From assembly GCA_016900015.1 (NCBI GenBank), contig JACJJM010000034.1, positions 1 through 33,113 of the forward strand: a DNA stretch of 33,113 nucleotides, given 5' to 3'. A program made the position numbers and the translations under genes. The notes beneath the pieces were generated by a model, which saw only the letters and a list, made by a program, of their open reading frames with translations, was not told the origin of the DNA and did no database searches. Positions 1 to 7,602 of this stretch are shown here, one piece after another (position 1 is the first letter of the stretch; each line of letters starts with the position of its first letter). The DNA comes from Phocaeicola coprophilus. GTDB lineage: Bacteria; Bacteroidota; Bacteroidia; Bacteroidales; Bacteroidaceae.

Positions 1-1659
1 CGTTCCGGAAGGAAGATAATTCTCTGACTTGCTTGCCGCACGCTGAAGCTCTTCATGGCTCTGCGCTTGCGACAGCAACAGTTCGCCCGTTTCCACCACA
101 CGGCCTTGCGAGTCATACTGCGAATAGCTCCAGCGGTTCGGATTGTCGGCGCGTTCCTCGCCGTCCTGGCTCAACACCATGCGGTCGCGGCTGTCATAAA
201 CCATGTAAATAGGCGCACAGCCGGGAAGACGTTTCAGCGTCATCCGCTTGCGGGCATCGTATGCGTAATTGTATGCCAGGCGTTCCAGCACGTCGCTGTC
301 CGTTGTCGAATCGAGCTGTGCGCTCGCTTCGGGAGAAAGCACCCAGCGGAGCAGGCCGCGGTCGTCATACACCTTGTAAGTCTCCAGGCGGGTGCTGCCG
401 TCGGTCTGGACGGACAACACCTCCCGGTCTTGGTTGTCCGTGTATGTGATGCTTGTATGCCCGTCCTCGTCCGTCGTGCGCACGGTTTGCAGCGTGCCTG
501 CGGCATAATAGCCGAGTTGCGCCAGCGTGCCGTCGTCCGCCACTTCGTAGCAACGCACTTCATCCGCGGCATTCAGGCCGTAAGCCGTCGTCACGCCTTT
601 GCCTTGCGTATGCCATGCTCGTCCTTCTCCCATTCGTTTCACGACACGGTTCAGAGGGGACGCCTCGTAATCGGTTTGGGCGAAAGCGTAAGCAGCCTCG
701 GATTCGCCGTAGACATTCTGCCAGTTGGAAGCGGAATATGCGTCCGCATACAGTTCGCCTTGTTCACAGCTTGCAGCATAAGCTTGATAAGCATAACCCG
801 TCGACAGCCAACCGTCATAACGGAAAGGGGTGACAAGATCATATCCGGACAGAGGAGAACCCGAAATTTCGATACACTGCAACGGACGACCAAAACCATC
901 CATATAATTCATGACAACATTGCATGAATCGTCGGACGCTCCTGTAAAAATGCTATCTACACGAAAACTGTAATCCGTATTGTAACGATTGACACAAACC
1001 TCCCCAAGCATACGTCTGCGTTCTTCCTCGTTCCACCCTTCCACGTGGTAAAGACCTGCATCGTGCACTTCAAACGAAAGTTTTCCACCGGTGCCTTCAC
1101 TGGTAGCATATAACACACTGTCACGGTATAAATCATAGTGTACACGTTCATTCGAACCTGACAATTCCAGAGTCACACTGCCACTTGGACGCAAATAACG
1201 TTGCCCGCTGGAAAATTCATATTCCTGAACTTCATAACGTCCATGCTGAACCACTTCTAACATACTAGGATGCCCCAGATAAAAAGCCTCGAATAAAAAT
1301 GAACGGGAATGAGAGGTCTCATTCAATTTCACATGAAATATGACATCCCCGATATATGGGCTCTCTCTCTGAATGTTGCCTGTCGTCTGTACAGAAAGCC
1401 AATCAACAGGTTTGTTCATATGGTGAGCATTATACCTAATGATATGATTCCGAAACAAGGAGACTACATTGCCTGAATGAACCGCATGCTCTATATCACC
1501 CTTATATTGCCCTTCCACATGTATGGAAAATAACTGAGCCTTATAATCCAACTCGATTGTAGGCGGATTCTTCGACAAGTCTATCCATTCTAATTGTTGG
1601 GCAAAAACCGTAAACGGACAAAGCAATAGCAATACTATACAATAAATTAACTTCTTCAT
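1..1659 (-). CDS. RHS/YD-repeat secreted protein, DUF6443-like, 3' end beyond window
   Basis: An uninterrupted minus-strand frame runs 553 codons from ATG at 1659 to the window edge, so the C-terminus is missing. It opens with a signal peptide (MKKLIYCIVLLLLCPFTVFA, then QQ), implying export. Around residues 245-290 it has the stretch NYMDGFGRPLQ followed by FRYDGWLSTGY. Further on come YEASPLNRVVKR and repeated Y-D/tyrosine-rich elements, typical of the N-terminal half of Bacteroidota RHS proteins annotated as DUF6443. The start lies 7 nt after the stop of the preceding gene, so the two are almost certainly cotranscribed. The last 600 bases towards the left edge are visibly more GC-rich than the first 1000, as if core and N-terminus had different histories. 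In this family a variable C-terminal tip, often a toxin, would lie beyond the edge; that part is inference. Confidence 0.85.
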   Translation of the reverse strand, partial: MKKLIYCIVLLLLCPFTVFAQQLEWIDLSKNPPTIELDYKAQLFSIHVEGQYKGDIEHAVHSGNVVSLFRNHIIRYNAHHMNKPVDWLSVQTTGNIQRESPYIGDVIFHVKLNETSHSRSFLFEAFYLGHPSMLEVVQHGRYEVQEYEFSSGQRYLRPSGSVTLELSGSNERVHYDLYRDSVLYATSEGTGGKLSFEVHDAGLYHVEGWNEEERRRMLGEVCVNRYNTDYSFRVDSIFTGASDDSCNVVMNYMDGFGRPLQCIEISGSPLSGYDLVTPFRYDGWLSTGYAYQAYAASCEQGELYADAYSASNWQNVYGESEAAYAFAQTDYEASPLNRVVKRMGEGRAWHTQGKGVTTAYGLNAADEVRCYEVADDGTLAQLGYYAAGTLQTVRTTDEDGHTSITYTDNQDREVLSVQTDGSTRLETYKVYDDRGLLRWVLSPEASAQLDSTTDSDVLERLAYNYAYDARKRMTLKRLPGCAPIYMVYDSRDRMVLSQDGEERADNPNRWSYSQYDSQGRVVETGELLLSQAQSHEELQRAASKSENYLPSGT

Positions 1660-1666
1660 AATCTTA

Positions 1667-3352
1667 TTATCTTTTATCTATTTGTTTAACATTAAAAAAA
1701 TGGGAACTTATACGTTTCCCTGTGATGTCTTTCACTTCCATGACACGACATGCGCGATCATAATCATAAATTTCTCCATGTCCCTCTCCATCAAACCTCG
1801 CATAAACCGTTCCGTCAGCATTATAACTGGTTGCCTCAAAAGAAGTTCCCAATGGCATGACAGCCATGTAATTGACGAACGCACCACATAAAATGGTCAG
1901 ACGGGAGGGAGATGGACAGGCTGACAAATCCAGCACCAACCAATGCAACCGCTCGCTATTAGTTGGATGATAATCTATCGTGCCGGTGGTCACCGTTCCG
2001 TCAGCACACTCCAACACGTAGCTTGTCCCCAATAGTCCTAATTGCATATCTCTGAAAGAAGAATGTGACAACACAGCTATCAACAAACGGCCATCTGCCG
2101 GCAAATGCTCCAGATAAAGAGTATCTTTGCGAATAAGCAGCGTGTCATCATACGATAAACTATCAATCAAATTTTCCACCTGCCGGCGATGGTCTATGGC
2201 CGCAACTTCATTAAAATGCGCTGAATTGGATTGGAATATCTTATGCTCTCCTAAAGCATCATAGACAAAAGATTCTACGTTATTGCCAACACGGGCTTCC
2301 ACCGTCCTATAACCACCATATTGCTTTTGATGCACGTATCTGATAGTCTGCAACGGCGTATTCAAGCTATCCACATACAGTTCAACTGAATCCAACATAA
2401 GCGGTTCTTGAGTATTCCCTTGAGGAAAACCATAATGGAATATCCGCTTCTCCTGCAATCGTCCGTTAAAATAAGAAGATTCCACAAGCGGATAATTCCT
2501 CAGATTCCTCTCCTTTGCAGCCTCATACTTCTGAGACACCGTAGAAAGGCCCATAGTCACATAGGTGGTTTGAGTACATAAAGTATCGCCACGGGAATCT
2601 ATCTGAATTGTTCGCGTCGGCAAAAAAGTTTCATCCGGTGCTTCATAATAATAAAGCTGCTGACGGTAGGGCATATCTTTAGAAAAAACCTCCAAGTCTG
2701 ATACTGATGGAACAGGAACCATGACATCTGAGAAATGATATTCACGCAAACCACACAACACAGGCTTTCCGCCATAATAAAGCAGATAAGAACCACCCGA
2801 GTTTTTGCCTTTTGGCAGGTGAGGGGCAATGTTGGGCAAATAGTAATCGCGATATGGTTCAAACGATCCCAGCACAGGCATATAAACCGGATTCAGCCCT
2901 TTATAATAACTTTCCAAAGCCTGTTCGTCCACAGCATACTCATCCGCCTCTACTTGCAGCAAGGACTTGTCCGCCAGAAATGGAACTCTCTTATCTTCCA
3001 TAGAATAATCATAACAGAAGAGTTGTAACAGATGCCCGTCCGACGAATAGGATGCTTTTCCTTGAATGACACCATTCATCCGATAATCCACCACACCGGG
3101 CATCGCTGCAAACCAGTAAGCATTCCATCCCCGATGAGGAAGCTCTTCGAGCACAAAAGGATAATACACACCGTTGTTCCCTGTATTGGCAAGAGGACAA
3201 CCTTTCATCTTTCCAAGCGACCTGCGTATCTTGTCCATACTGTTTTTACATGTTATTAAGGCTTCATACTCCAACGTTTCAAATATTTGTACTCCCTTTT
3301 CCGGATAATGATAACGAATCGTATCGGCATACGTATCATCAGACAGTACCAT
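1667..3352 (-). CDS. C-terminal half of frameshifted RHS-like surface protein
   Basis: This 561-codon frame continues the protein begun at 5028 but sits one base out of frame with it. Its first residues, MVLSDDTYADTIRYHYPEKG, read as the natural continuation of the upstream frame's YYPQGGFRIK, so the ATG at 3352 is probably internal to an ancestral gene rather than an independent start. It has no signal peptide of its own. It carries beta-rich, tyrosine-rich sequence ending in a YD-like segment (YARFDGEGHGEIYDYDRACRV). It ends 7 nt before the next RHS gene. If translated alone, for example by coupling through the overlap with the upstream frame, the product would stay in the cytoplasm. More likely it is made by frameshifting or is part of a disrupted gene. 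Confidence 0.75.
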   Translation of the reverse strand: MVLSDDTYADTIRYHYPEKGVQIFETLEYEALITCKNSMDKIRRSLGKMKGCPLANTGNNGVYYPFVLEELPHRGWNAYWFAAMPGVVDYRMNGVIQGKASYSSDGHLLQLFCYDYSMEDKRVPFLADKSLLQVEADEYAVDEQALESYYKGLNPVYMPVLGSFEPYRDYYLPNIAPHLPKGKNSGGSYLLYYGGKPVLCGLREYHFSDVMVPVPSVSDLEVFSKDMPYRQQLYYYEAPDETFLPTRTIQIDSRGDTLCTQTTYVTMGLSTVSQKYEAAKERNLRNYPLVESSYFNGRLQEKRIFHYGFPQGNTQEPLMLDSVELYVDSLNTPLQTIRYVHQKQYGGYRTVEARVGNNVESFVYDALGEHKIFQSNSAHFNEVAAIDHRRQVENLIDSLSYDDTLLIRKDTLYLEHLPADGRLLIAVLSHSSFRDMQLGLLGTSYVLECADGTVTTGTIDYHPTNSERLHWLVLDLSACPSPSRLTILCGAFVNYMAVMPLGTSFEATSYNADGTVYARFDGEGHGEIYDYDRACRVMEVKDITGKRISSHFFNVKQIDKR

Positions 3353-5028
3353 TTTATGCGAAATCCACCCTGCGGATAATAAGTCGGAGTTTGCACAGTA
3401 TTAGGTTCATAAACCAAATGAATGTATCCTCCATTAGATAAACGTATGCATTGCAATGTTCCATTGGTCATACACTCGGGAGAAATGCCAGGATCAAAGA
3501 AATTCAACTCCCCGTTCATTTGTTTCGCATACCCCCACCAGTCATGCCCATTAGCCGGTTCTGAATAATAAGAAAATCTCAAATGAGAAACCTCTTCATT
3601 GTCTTTGCCTAAAAAGCCTACACGAGAAAGCGTCTTATCAGATGAGAAACAAACTGATGAAACCTGTCTTTTCAATGCATCCAAGAGTGTTATTCGCTCA
3701 AGTTTGTTATTCCAATAAGAAAAAACAATTTCCCGGTCTCCGCATACGATGGATTGCAAACAAGGTGTACTAATCTGATAAGAACAACCTTGGTTCGTTA
3801 TTTTCTTGTCCAACAGCTCCACTTCTCGAATACAAGTTTCCAAAATTCCTTTTGCCCCTTTCAAATAAGACCGGATTAAATACCCATTAGGCAAAGTCCT
3901 ATTGTCAAACGATTTGTAATAAGTTATTGTCCGTTCCAGATTCATATACATTTCATACCAGCATTCAGCCAAACGAGAAGGATTCGACAACATACCCATG
4001 ATCTGAAACTCATTTCGAGCAAACCATGACATATCGGTCCATTGCGGCCTGAGCCATCGCTCCATATATTGTTCCATCGTTCCTCTCGAAGCTTCAAAAT
4101 CATATAAACTCGTAGGAATATCTACCAAAAAGACCGAAGCTTGAATTTCTGCTTTAGCAAGATTTATATAACGATTGAATTCAGGTTCGTATTTTCCAAA
4201 ATCAAAAGAACGGTCAGCAACAGAATTTCCATATTGATAATAGACCAAAGAATAGCTGTTAAACTCATCATCTAGGGGCTTGGATGCATAACGGAACTCT
4301 ATAGGCCGCTCATGGACTGGCTCAATACGAGTCATGTACCAAGAAGAACGATAGGCCTGATGACGTATGCCATTAAAACTGACCGGGCCATCCTCACGCA
4401 CTTGCTGTAAAACTTCGAATTCACCATAGATATATCGGTTTCCCAATTCATCCGTAATAATCCAGCCGTCAATACTGTTTATATCGCCCAGTGGCTCAAT
4501 CTTCACAGAATTGTCTTCTAACGAATATGCACTGATTTTATTGTGCAAGGAATCATAACGTATAATAAACGGCACACTCCGATTCGCAAATACTGCCGTA
4601 AAGAGATCCGACTCCCCATCCCAGATGCGCCGGTCTACGTCCTTGACAAACTGTTCCTCATCTATCAACGCTCCTGCACGCTCTGCATGTATAAAACCTT
4701 TTGAAGGAAATTCATCTGCAATTCCACCGCGCACCGTGCGTGTCACCACACCGCCAGTGTTAAGCGTCCAGTTATAACCTAACAGACCGGGCCGATCGTC
4801 CACACGGACGCCACGGGCCGTATAGTCCAGCGTGATGGGAAGTTCGTAATCTCCCGATTTCAATGTGTAAACGGGAACATGGTAGTGGAACGTACCTGTG
4901 GCATAGTCCACCGTCACGTTTTTGCTTTCAAGCATACCCTGTGCCTGTTGACCGGGTTTAAAATTCTGACCGCAAACCAAGGTTATACAACACAAGCATA
5001 TTATCAATGTGCAAAGTATCTTTTTCAT
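3256..5028 (-). CDS. N-terminal half of RHS-like secreted surface protein (frameshifted)
   Basis: This 590-codon frame starts with a signal peptide (MKKILCTLIICLCCITLVCG). Residues about 30-90 then match the well-known Bacteroidota RHS-associated N-terminal pattern: ATGTFHYHVPVYTL, then LPITLDYTARGVRVDD, then GLLGYNWTLNTGGVVTRTVRG. In other members this is the module before YD repeats. The true frame ends near residue 559, where a one-base shift occurs. The remaining residues of this frame (WYCLMIRMPIRF to the TAA at 3256) have a random composition unlike the rest. Joined to the next frame it would make a protein of about 1,120 residues. It is the first gene of the leftward RHS operon and has a candidate promoter at about 5300. 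Role in adhesion, contact or toxin delivery is inferred from the family. Confidence 0.8.
   Translation of the reverse strand: MKKILCTLIICLCCITLVCGQNFKPGQQAQGMLESKNVTVDYATGTFHYHVPVYTLKSGDYELPITLDYTARGVRVDDRPGLLGYNWTLNTGGVVTRTVRGGIADEFPSKGFIHAERAGALIDEEQFVKDVDRRIWDGESDLFTAVFANRSVPFIIRYDSLHNKISAYSLEDNSVKIEPLGDINSIDGWIITDELGNRYIYGEFEVLQQVREDGPVSFNGIRHQAYRSSWYMTRIEPVHERPIEFRYASKPLDDEFNSYSLVYYQYGNSVADRSFDFGKYEPEFNRYINLAKAEIQASVFLVDIPTSLYDFEASRGTMEQYMERWLRPQWTDMSWFARNEFQIMGMLSNPSRLAECWYEMYMNLERTITYYKSFDNRTLPNGYLIRSYLKGAKGILETCIREVELLDKKITNQGCSYQISTPCLQSIVCGDREIVFSYWNNKLERITLLDALKRQVSSVCFSSDKTLSRVGFLGKDNEEVSHLRFSYYSEPANGHDWWGYAKQMNGELNFFDPGISPECMTNGTLQCIRLSNGGYIHLVYEPNTVQTPTYYPQGGFRIKWYCLMIRMPIRFVIIIRKREYKYLKRWSMKP
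3349..3360 (-). other. frameshift junction (ATA AAA TGG) inside RHS-like gene
   Basis: On the minus strand the codons CGC ATA AAA TGG carry a run of four A (3355-3352). One extra A would give CGC ATA AAA ATG GTA and join the two reading frames without loss. A one-base backward slip of a Lys-tRNA on AAA would do the same, because it can re-pair perfectly. The run is short for a phase-variable tract, so a mutation or a sequencing error is at least as likely. Confidence 0.6.
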
Positions 5029-5072
5029 TTCTTTTGTTTTTAAATGTTCATAATAGGGTATAGTCCGGACAA

Positions 5073-5192
5073 GACAGGCTGTTTGCCAACCTGTCCGAAC
5101 AGAATAATTTATTTGTATGTCAATAGGAAAAGGGCGTCCAGACGGGCGCCACGTCTGGATTGTCCCTTAAAAGAGTTACGGATGTCATCCGT
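5073..5192 (-). other. structured 5' leader of the RHS operon (three hairpins)
   Basis: Between the candidate promoter near 5300 and the ATG at 5028 there are three clean inverted repeats. GACAGG/CCTGTC lies at 5073-5078 and 5090-5095. TCCAGACG/CGTCTGGA lies at 5137-5144 and 5152-5159. ACGGAT/ATCCGT lies at 5178-5183 and 5187-5192. Read on the minus strand the middle hairpin is followed a few bases later by a short T run, so attenuation is possible. No known riboswitch class is recognised. Confidence 0.45.
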
Positions 5193-5295
5193 GTCCGAAC
5201 GACGCTTCCCTGATATGTTTTTTCGGTTTTCTCATGTTCTTAGTTATAATTGATTAGTTAGACATTTTAATTCTCATCTCCCCGGGAAAACATTG

Positions 5296-5330
5296 CAAAG
5301 ATATGCGGGTGAAAAAACATGTGCAACAAA
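5296..5330 (-). promoter_or_regulatory. candidate promoter of the RHS operon
   Basis: On the minus strand TATCTTTG (5303 to 5296) matches the Bacteroidota -7 consensus TAnnTTTG and is followed by CAATG. A TTTG at 5330-5327 lies 23 bases upstream, slightly longer than the usual 19-21. It would start transcription about 260 bases before the ATG at 5028. Confidence 0.5.
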
Positions 5331-5448
5331 AAAACAGCGTTTGCGTTCACAAAACGTTAACCAAAGAACAGATACAGCACAGGCTCGAACAAGATTCGTG
5401 TATATACAAAACCTGTCCGAGCCTGCGCCTTTTAAACATGGTGTATTA

Positions 5449-5640
5449 TTATTCCAGCCAAGCCATAATCTTCTCTATCAAACGCCACAGCAACACCAAA
5501 GGGCCACCTATTGCCCCGAAAGCCAATAGCCCCAAAATATTATAACCGATTTCATGAGGATCATAATCATCGTCTTCGTAAATGCGAAAACCATGTTTTG
5601 CCATAAACTTATGAACGAACTCACCTAATATATAAAACAT
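5449..5640 (-). CDS. small single-span membrane protein, candidate immunity protein (copy A)
   Basis: This is a 63-residue protein. Its acidic N-terminal half has FMAKHGFRIY followed by DDYDPH, and its C-terminal half is one hydrophobic segment (IGYNILGLLAFGAIGGPLVLLW) ending in RLIEKIMAWLE. It is about 80% identical to the product of 5981-6169, and the last 22 residues are the same. The start is firm because the ATG at 5640 lies one base after the stop of the tip relic, which places it as a coupled downstream gene. Two near-identical small membrane proteins, each placed directly behind an RHS tip end, suggest immunity against a membrane-acting toxin. That function is inferred from context only. 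No database family is recognised. Confidence 0.7.
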   Translation of the reverse strand: MFYILGEFVHKFMAKHGFRIYEDDDYDPHEIGYNILGLLAFGAIGGPLVLLWRLIEKIMAWLE

Positions 5641-5641
5641 A

Positions 5642-5806
5642 CTATTCGTTATCGTTTTCTATTACATTATTTAGATAATTAGCCCCTTTTATTAATTTGC
5701 CAGGCCTCTTCATTGTTTTTACATTATTCTCAAAAACCCGACGTTTTCCCTGAAACATGTTCCGGCGCTGCGGCACAGGAATTATTTCACGGTTGGCATT
5801 CAGTTC
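5642..5806 (-). pseudogene. relic of an RHS C-terminal tip tail
   Basis: From 5800 leftward the minus strand reads NANREIIPVPQRRNMFQGKR, closely matching the intact tip at 6325-6237 (NANREMIPTPQRRDMFQGKR). It then diverges into a different tail ending VIENDNE and a TAG at 5644-5642. An in-frame TGA at 5809-5807 closes the frame upstream, so only the last 50 or so codons remain. It is the 3' stub of a second tip gene left by tandem duplication or recombination, directly upstream of small membrane gene A. Confidence 0.7.
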
Positions 5807-5828
5807 TCATCTCCCCGGGAAAACATTG

Positions 5829-5836
5829 CAAAGGTA
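5829..5836 (-). promoter_or_regulatory. duplicated -7 box driving tip relic and small gene A
   Basis: TACCTTTG on the minus strand fits TAnnTTTG and occupies the same place in the right repeat copy as TATCTTTG does in the left copy. No convincing -33 element is seen, so activity is uncertain. It would transcribe the relic and the small gene at 5640. Confidence 0.4.
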
Positions 5837-5980
5837 TGCGGGTGAAAAAACATGCGCTAGAAAAAAGTAGCGGTTGCATTCACAATACGTTAACCAAGAA
5901 ACAGAAACAACACAGGCTCGAACATAATCTGTGTATAGACAAAACCTGTCCGAGCCTGCACCTTTTAAATATGGTGTATA

Positions 5981-6169
5981 TTATTCCAACCAAGCCATAA
6001 TCTTCTCAATCAAACGCCACAACAACACCAAAGGGCCACCTATTGCCCCGATTGCCAATAATCCGATAACTCTATAGCCTATCGGGTGAGGATCATAATC
6101 ATCTTTATCATAAATCCTAAAACCATGCTTGGCCATAAACCAATGTGTTAATCTACCTAATGGATACAT
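5981..6169 (-). CDS. small single-span membrane protein, candidate immunity protein (copy B)
   Basis: This 62-residue protein starts MYPLGRLTHWFMAKHGFRIY. It has the DDYDPH motif and the same transmembrane C-terminus as copy A (GAIGGPLVLLWRLIEKIMAW). Its ATG at 6169 lies inside the last codons of the orphan RHS tip gene, a 17-base overlap in another frame. That implies cotranscription and translational coupling with the tip, the usual arrangement of a toxin and its immunity gene. The two copies differ mainly in the first 12 residues and around the middle, next to where the tip tails also differ. The immunity role is inference. Confidence 0.7.
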   Translation of the reverse strand: MYPLGRLTHWFMAKHGFRIYDKDDYDPHPIGYRVIGLLAIGAIGGPLVLLWRLIEKIMAWLE

Positions 6170-7427
6170 CGTCTTTTTCTTCCTTTATAGCTTTAATTAC
6201 ATCAATCGACTTATAAATATGTTCATGCGTTTCCATCATTTTAACATTATTCTCAAAAACCCGACGTTTTCCCTGAAACATGTCCCGACGCTGAGGCGTA
6301 GGAATCATTTCACGGTTGGCATTCCTAAACTTGAACCATGCCCCCGGATCAGTGGCGCGCAGCAAAGGAGATGCTACACGGGACATATTGCCCGAAAGAA
6401 CATCAATAAAACTTTCCATGCGTTCATCCGACGTAGCTGTATGCCCTGCCCAAGTATGCCCGGTCAGAAGCACTTTTGGGCTGTTAACTGCTGAATACAG
6501 CATATTGCCTACAAATTTGTCACCCACATCAAGCCAGCTTTCCGAAGGGCGATTCAGATACAGCTCGAAGAAAGCTGCCGAACCCGCCTTCACGGGCTGA
6601 AGCATTGCATAACTTCCTGTGTATTGCCACTGCCAAAACTCGTCGTCCGACAAACGCACCCGATTCCCATTGCCATAATCCACATACGTCTGGAGGCCGA
6701 AAAACGTGTTGTGAAACCACGTGTTCTTCCGTGTTTCCTTGTAGCTGCCATCCGGATTATAGACAACCTGCATCTCACCCGTCGGGTCTACATACCTTAT
6801 CGGGTTGTTCTGGCAATAGGCATAATCCGAATGCCCGTAGTCTACTTCCGACAGCGGGTCCGGCGTAAGCCAACGGCCCAAACCGGCATCATACATGCGC
6901 GCCCCAAAATCATAGACCTCGCTTTCCGGCCAGTCTTGGCGTTCTTTCCCGGCAAACAAGCGGCGGTTGCCTGTTTCTTCCGCCCCCTCGTGCGGCTGTT
7001 CCGTGCCCAAAGGGTAGTAGTCATGACGTTCCACCACCTTTCCTTCTTCGTCTATCAACGCGCGGACGCTGCCCAGTTGGTCGGTCAGGGCGTAGCGCAC
7101 GCCGTCTTTCGTAAACCATACGTCGCCCACAACGGCATGGTCGAATTCACGCTTTCCGTCAGTGACTTTGTAAACAACGCTACCCACATAGTCATAACCG
7201 TTCTTACCACTGCCATCGCGAACATCCAACAAAGTTCCATCTGCCAAATAATGGTAGCACAGCAGGAGCGAATCGCCCCGCCACACTTTCTCCAACAAAT
7301 TTAAACGATTGTAGGCAAACGACAAACCTTTCCGGCGGTCTTTTGTCAGATTTCCGTTGGCATTGCATTCATAATTTCCACCCAGACCACATATTCGACG
7401 AAAAAAGTAATGGTCCGTCCATCCCAA
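6153..7427 (-). CDS. orphan RHS core with C-terminal tip (candidate toxin), N-terminus absent
   Basis: This 424-residue frame begins abruptly (MGWTDHYFFRR) and by residue 20 is in the RHS core (YECNANGNLTKD). It continues through DQLGSVRALIDEEG (116-129) and ends the core with YDFGARMYDAGLGRWLTPDP (172-191) and NPIRYVDPTG (208-217), the hallmark RHS-associated boundary. The following ~207 residues are a variable tip with no toxin motif I recognise. It has no signal peptide and no YD-repeat shell. It is therefore either a silent donor cassette for recombination onto a full RHS gene or the surviving 3' end of a deleted paralogue. The small membrane gene overlaps its stop. Base composition drops from core to tip, as is common in RHS genes. 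The start codon is uncertain. Confidence 0.75.
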   Translation of the reverse strand: MGWTDHYFFRRICGLGGNYECNANGNLTKDRRKGLSFAYNRLNLLEKVWRGDSLLLCYHYLADGTLLDVRDGSGKNGYDYVGSVVYKVTDGKREFDHAVVGDVWFTKDGVRYALTDQLGSVRALIDEEGKVVERHDYYPLGTEQPHEGAEETGNRRLFAGKERQDWPESEVYDFGARMYDAGLGRWLTPDPLSEVDYGHSDYAYCQNNPIRYVDPTGEMQVVYNPDGSYKETRKNTWFHNTFFGLQTYVDYGNGNRVRLSDDEFWQWQYTGSYAMLQPVKAGSAAFFELYLNRPSESWLDVGDKFVGNMLYSAVNSPKVLLTGHTWAGHTATSDERMESFIDVLSGNMSRVASPLLRATDPGAWFKFRNANREMIPTPQRRDMFQGKRRVFENNVKMMETHEHIYKSIDVIKAIKEEKDDVSIR

Positions 7428-7432
7428 ATGTC

Positions 7433-7440
7433 TACCTTTG
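7433..7440 (+). promoter_or_regulatory. candidate -7 box upstream of the esterase gene
   Basis: TACCTTTG matches TAnnTTTG and is the only such plus-strand motif noticed between the orphan RHS gene and the gene at 7603. It would give a leader of about 160 bases that includes a dispersed repeat. No clear -33 element was seen. Confidence 0.35.
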
Positions 7441-7460
7441 TGTCATAAAAGACAACATTT

Positions 7461-7558
7461 AAGCGGATAGGAAACTAGCCGAGAGCCGAAAGGAAGGTAG
7501 CCGACCACGGATAGGAATCCGTGCGAGAGCGGAAAGGAAGCTTGGCGCGGCTAGCTTT
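7461..7558. repeat. dispersed intergenic repeat, locus 1
   Basis: This segment has GCGGATAGGA, GAAAGGAAGGTAGCC and GTAGCCGACCACGGA, shared with the gap at 11181-11251 and, in reverse or partial form, with 21758-21843 and 28489-28570. It lies between two divergent genes and encodes nothing obvious. Confidence 0.6.
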
Positions 7559-7602
7559 AAGAGACTGCCTAACATATTCAGTACAAACAAATTGAACCGA
7601 TT

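Larger units (their letters stand above)
5272..5800. repeat. tandem duplication, left copy
   Basis: This copy begins at TTCTCATCTCCCCGGGAAAA and ends at CGGTTGGCATT. It closely matches 5804-6325 along its length. It contains a promoter, an inverted repeat CAGGCTCG/CGAGCCTG (5380-5387 and 5418-5425), a small membrane-protein gene and a 3' relic of an RHS tip gene. The divergence between copies is clustered around the tip/small-gene junction. Confidence 0.8.
5804..6325. repeat. tandem duplication, right copy
   Basis: This is the right-hand partner of 5272-5800. It carries a -7 box, an inverted repeat (5913-5920 and 5951-5958), the second small membrane gene and the tail of the orphan RHS tip gene. 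The join between copies is at about 5801-5804, where CGGTTGGCATT of one meets TTCTCATCTCC of the next. Confidence 0.8.

Noticed and set aside
6624-7304. Plus-strand open frame of 226 codons opposite the orphan RHS gene
   Set aside because: It is antisense to recognisable RHS core sequence and has no promoter or family features.
1-7427. Integrated prophage or insertion sequence as source of the RHS region
   Set aside because: No integrase, transposase, phage structural gene, target duplication or tRNA attachment site was found.
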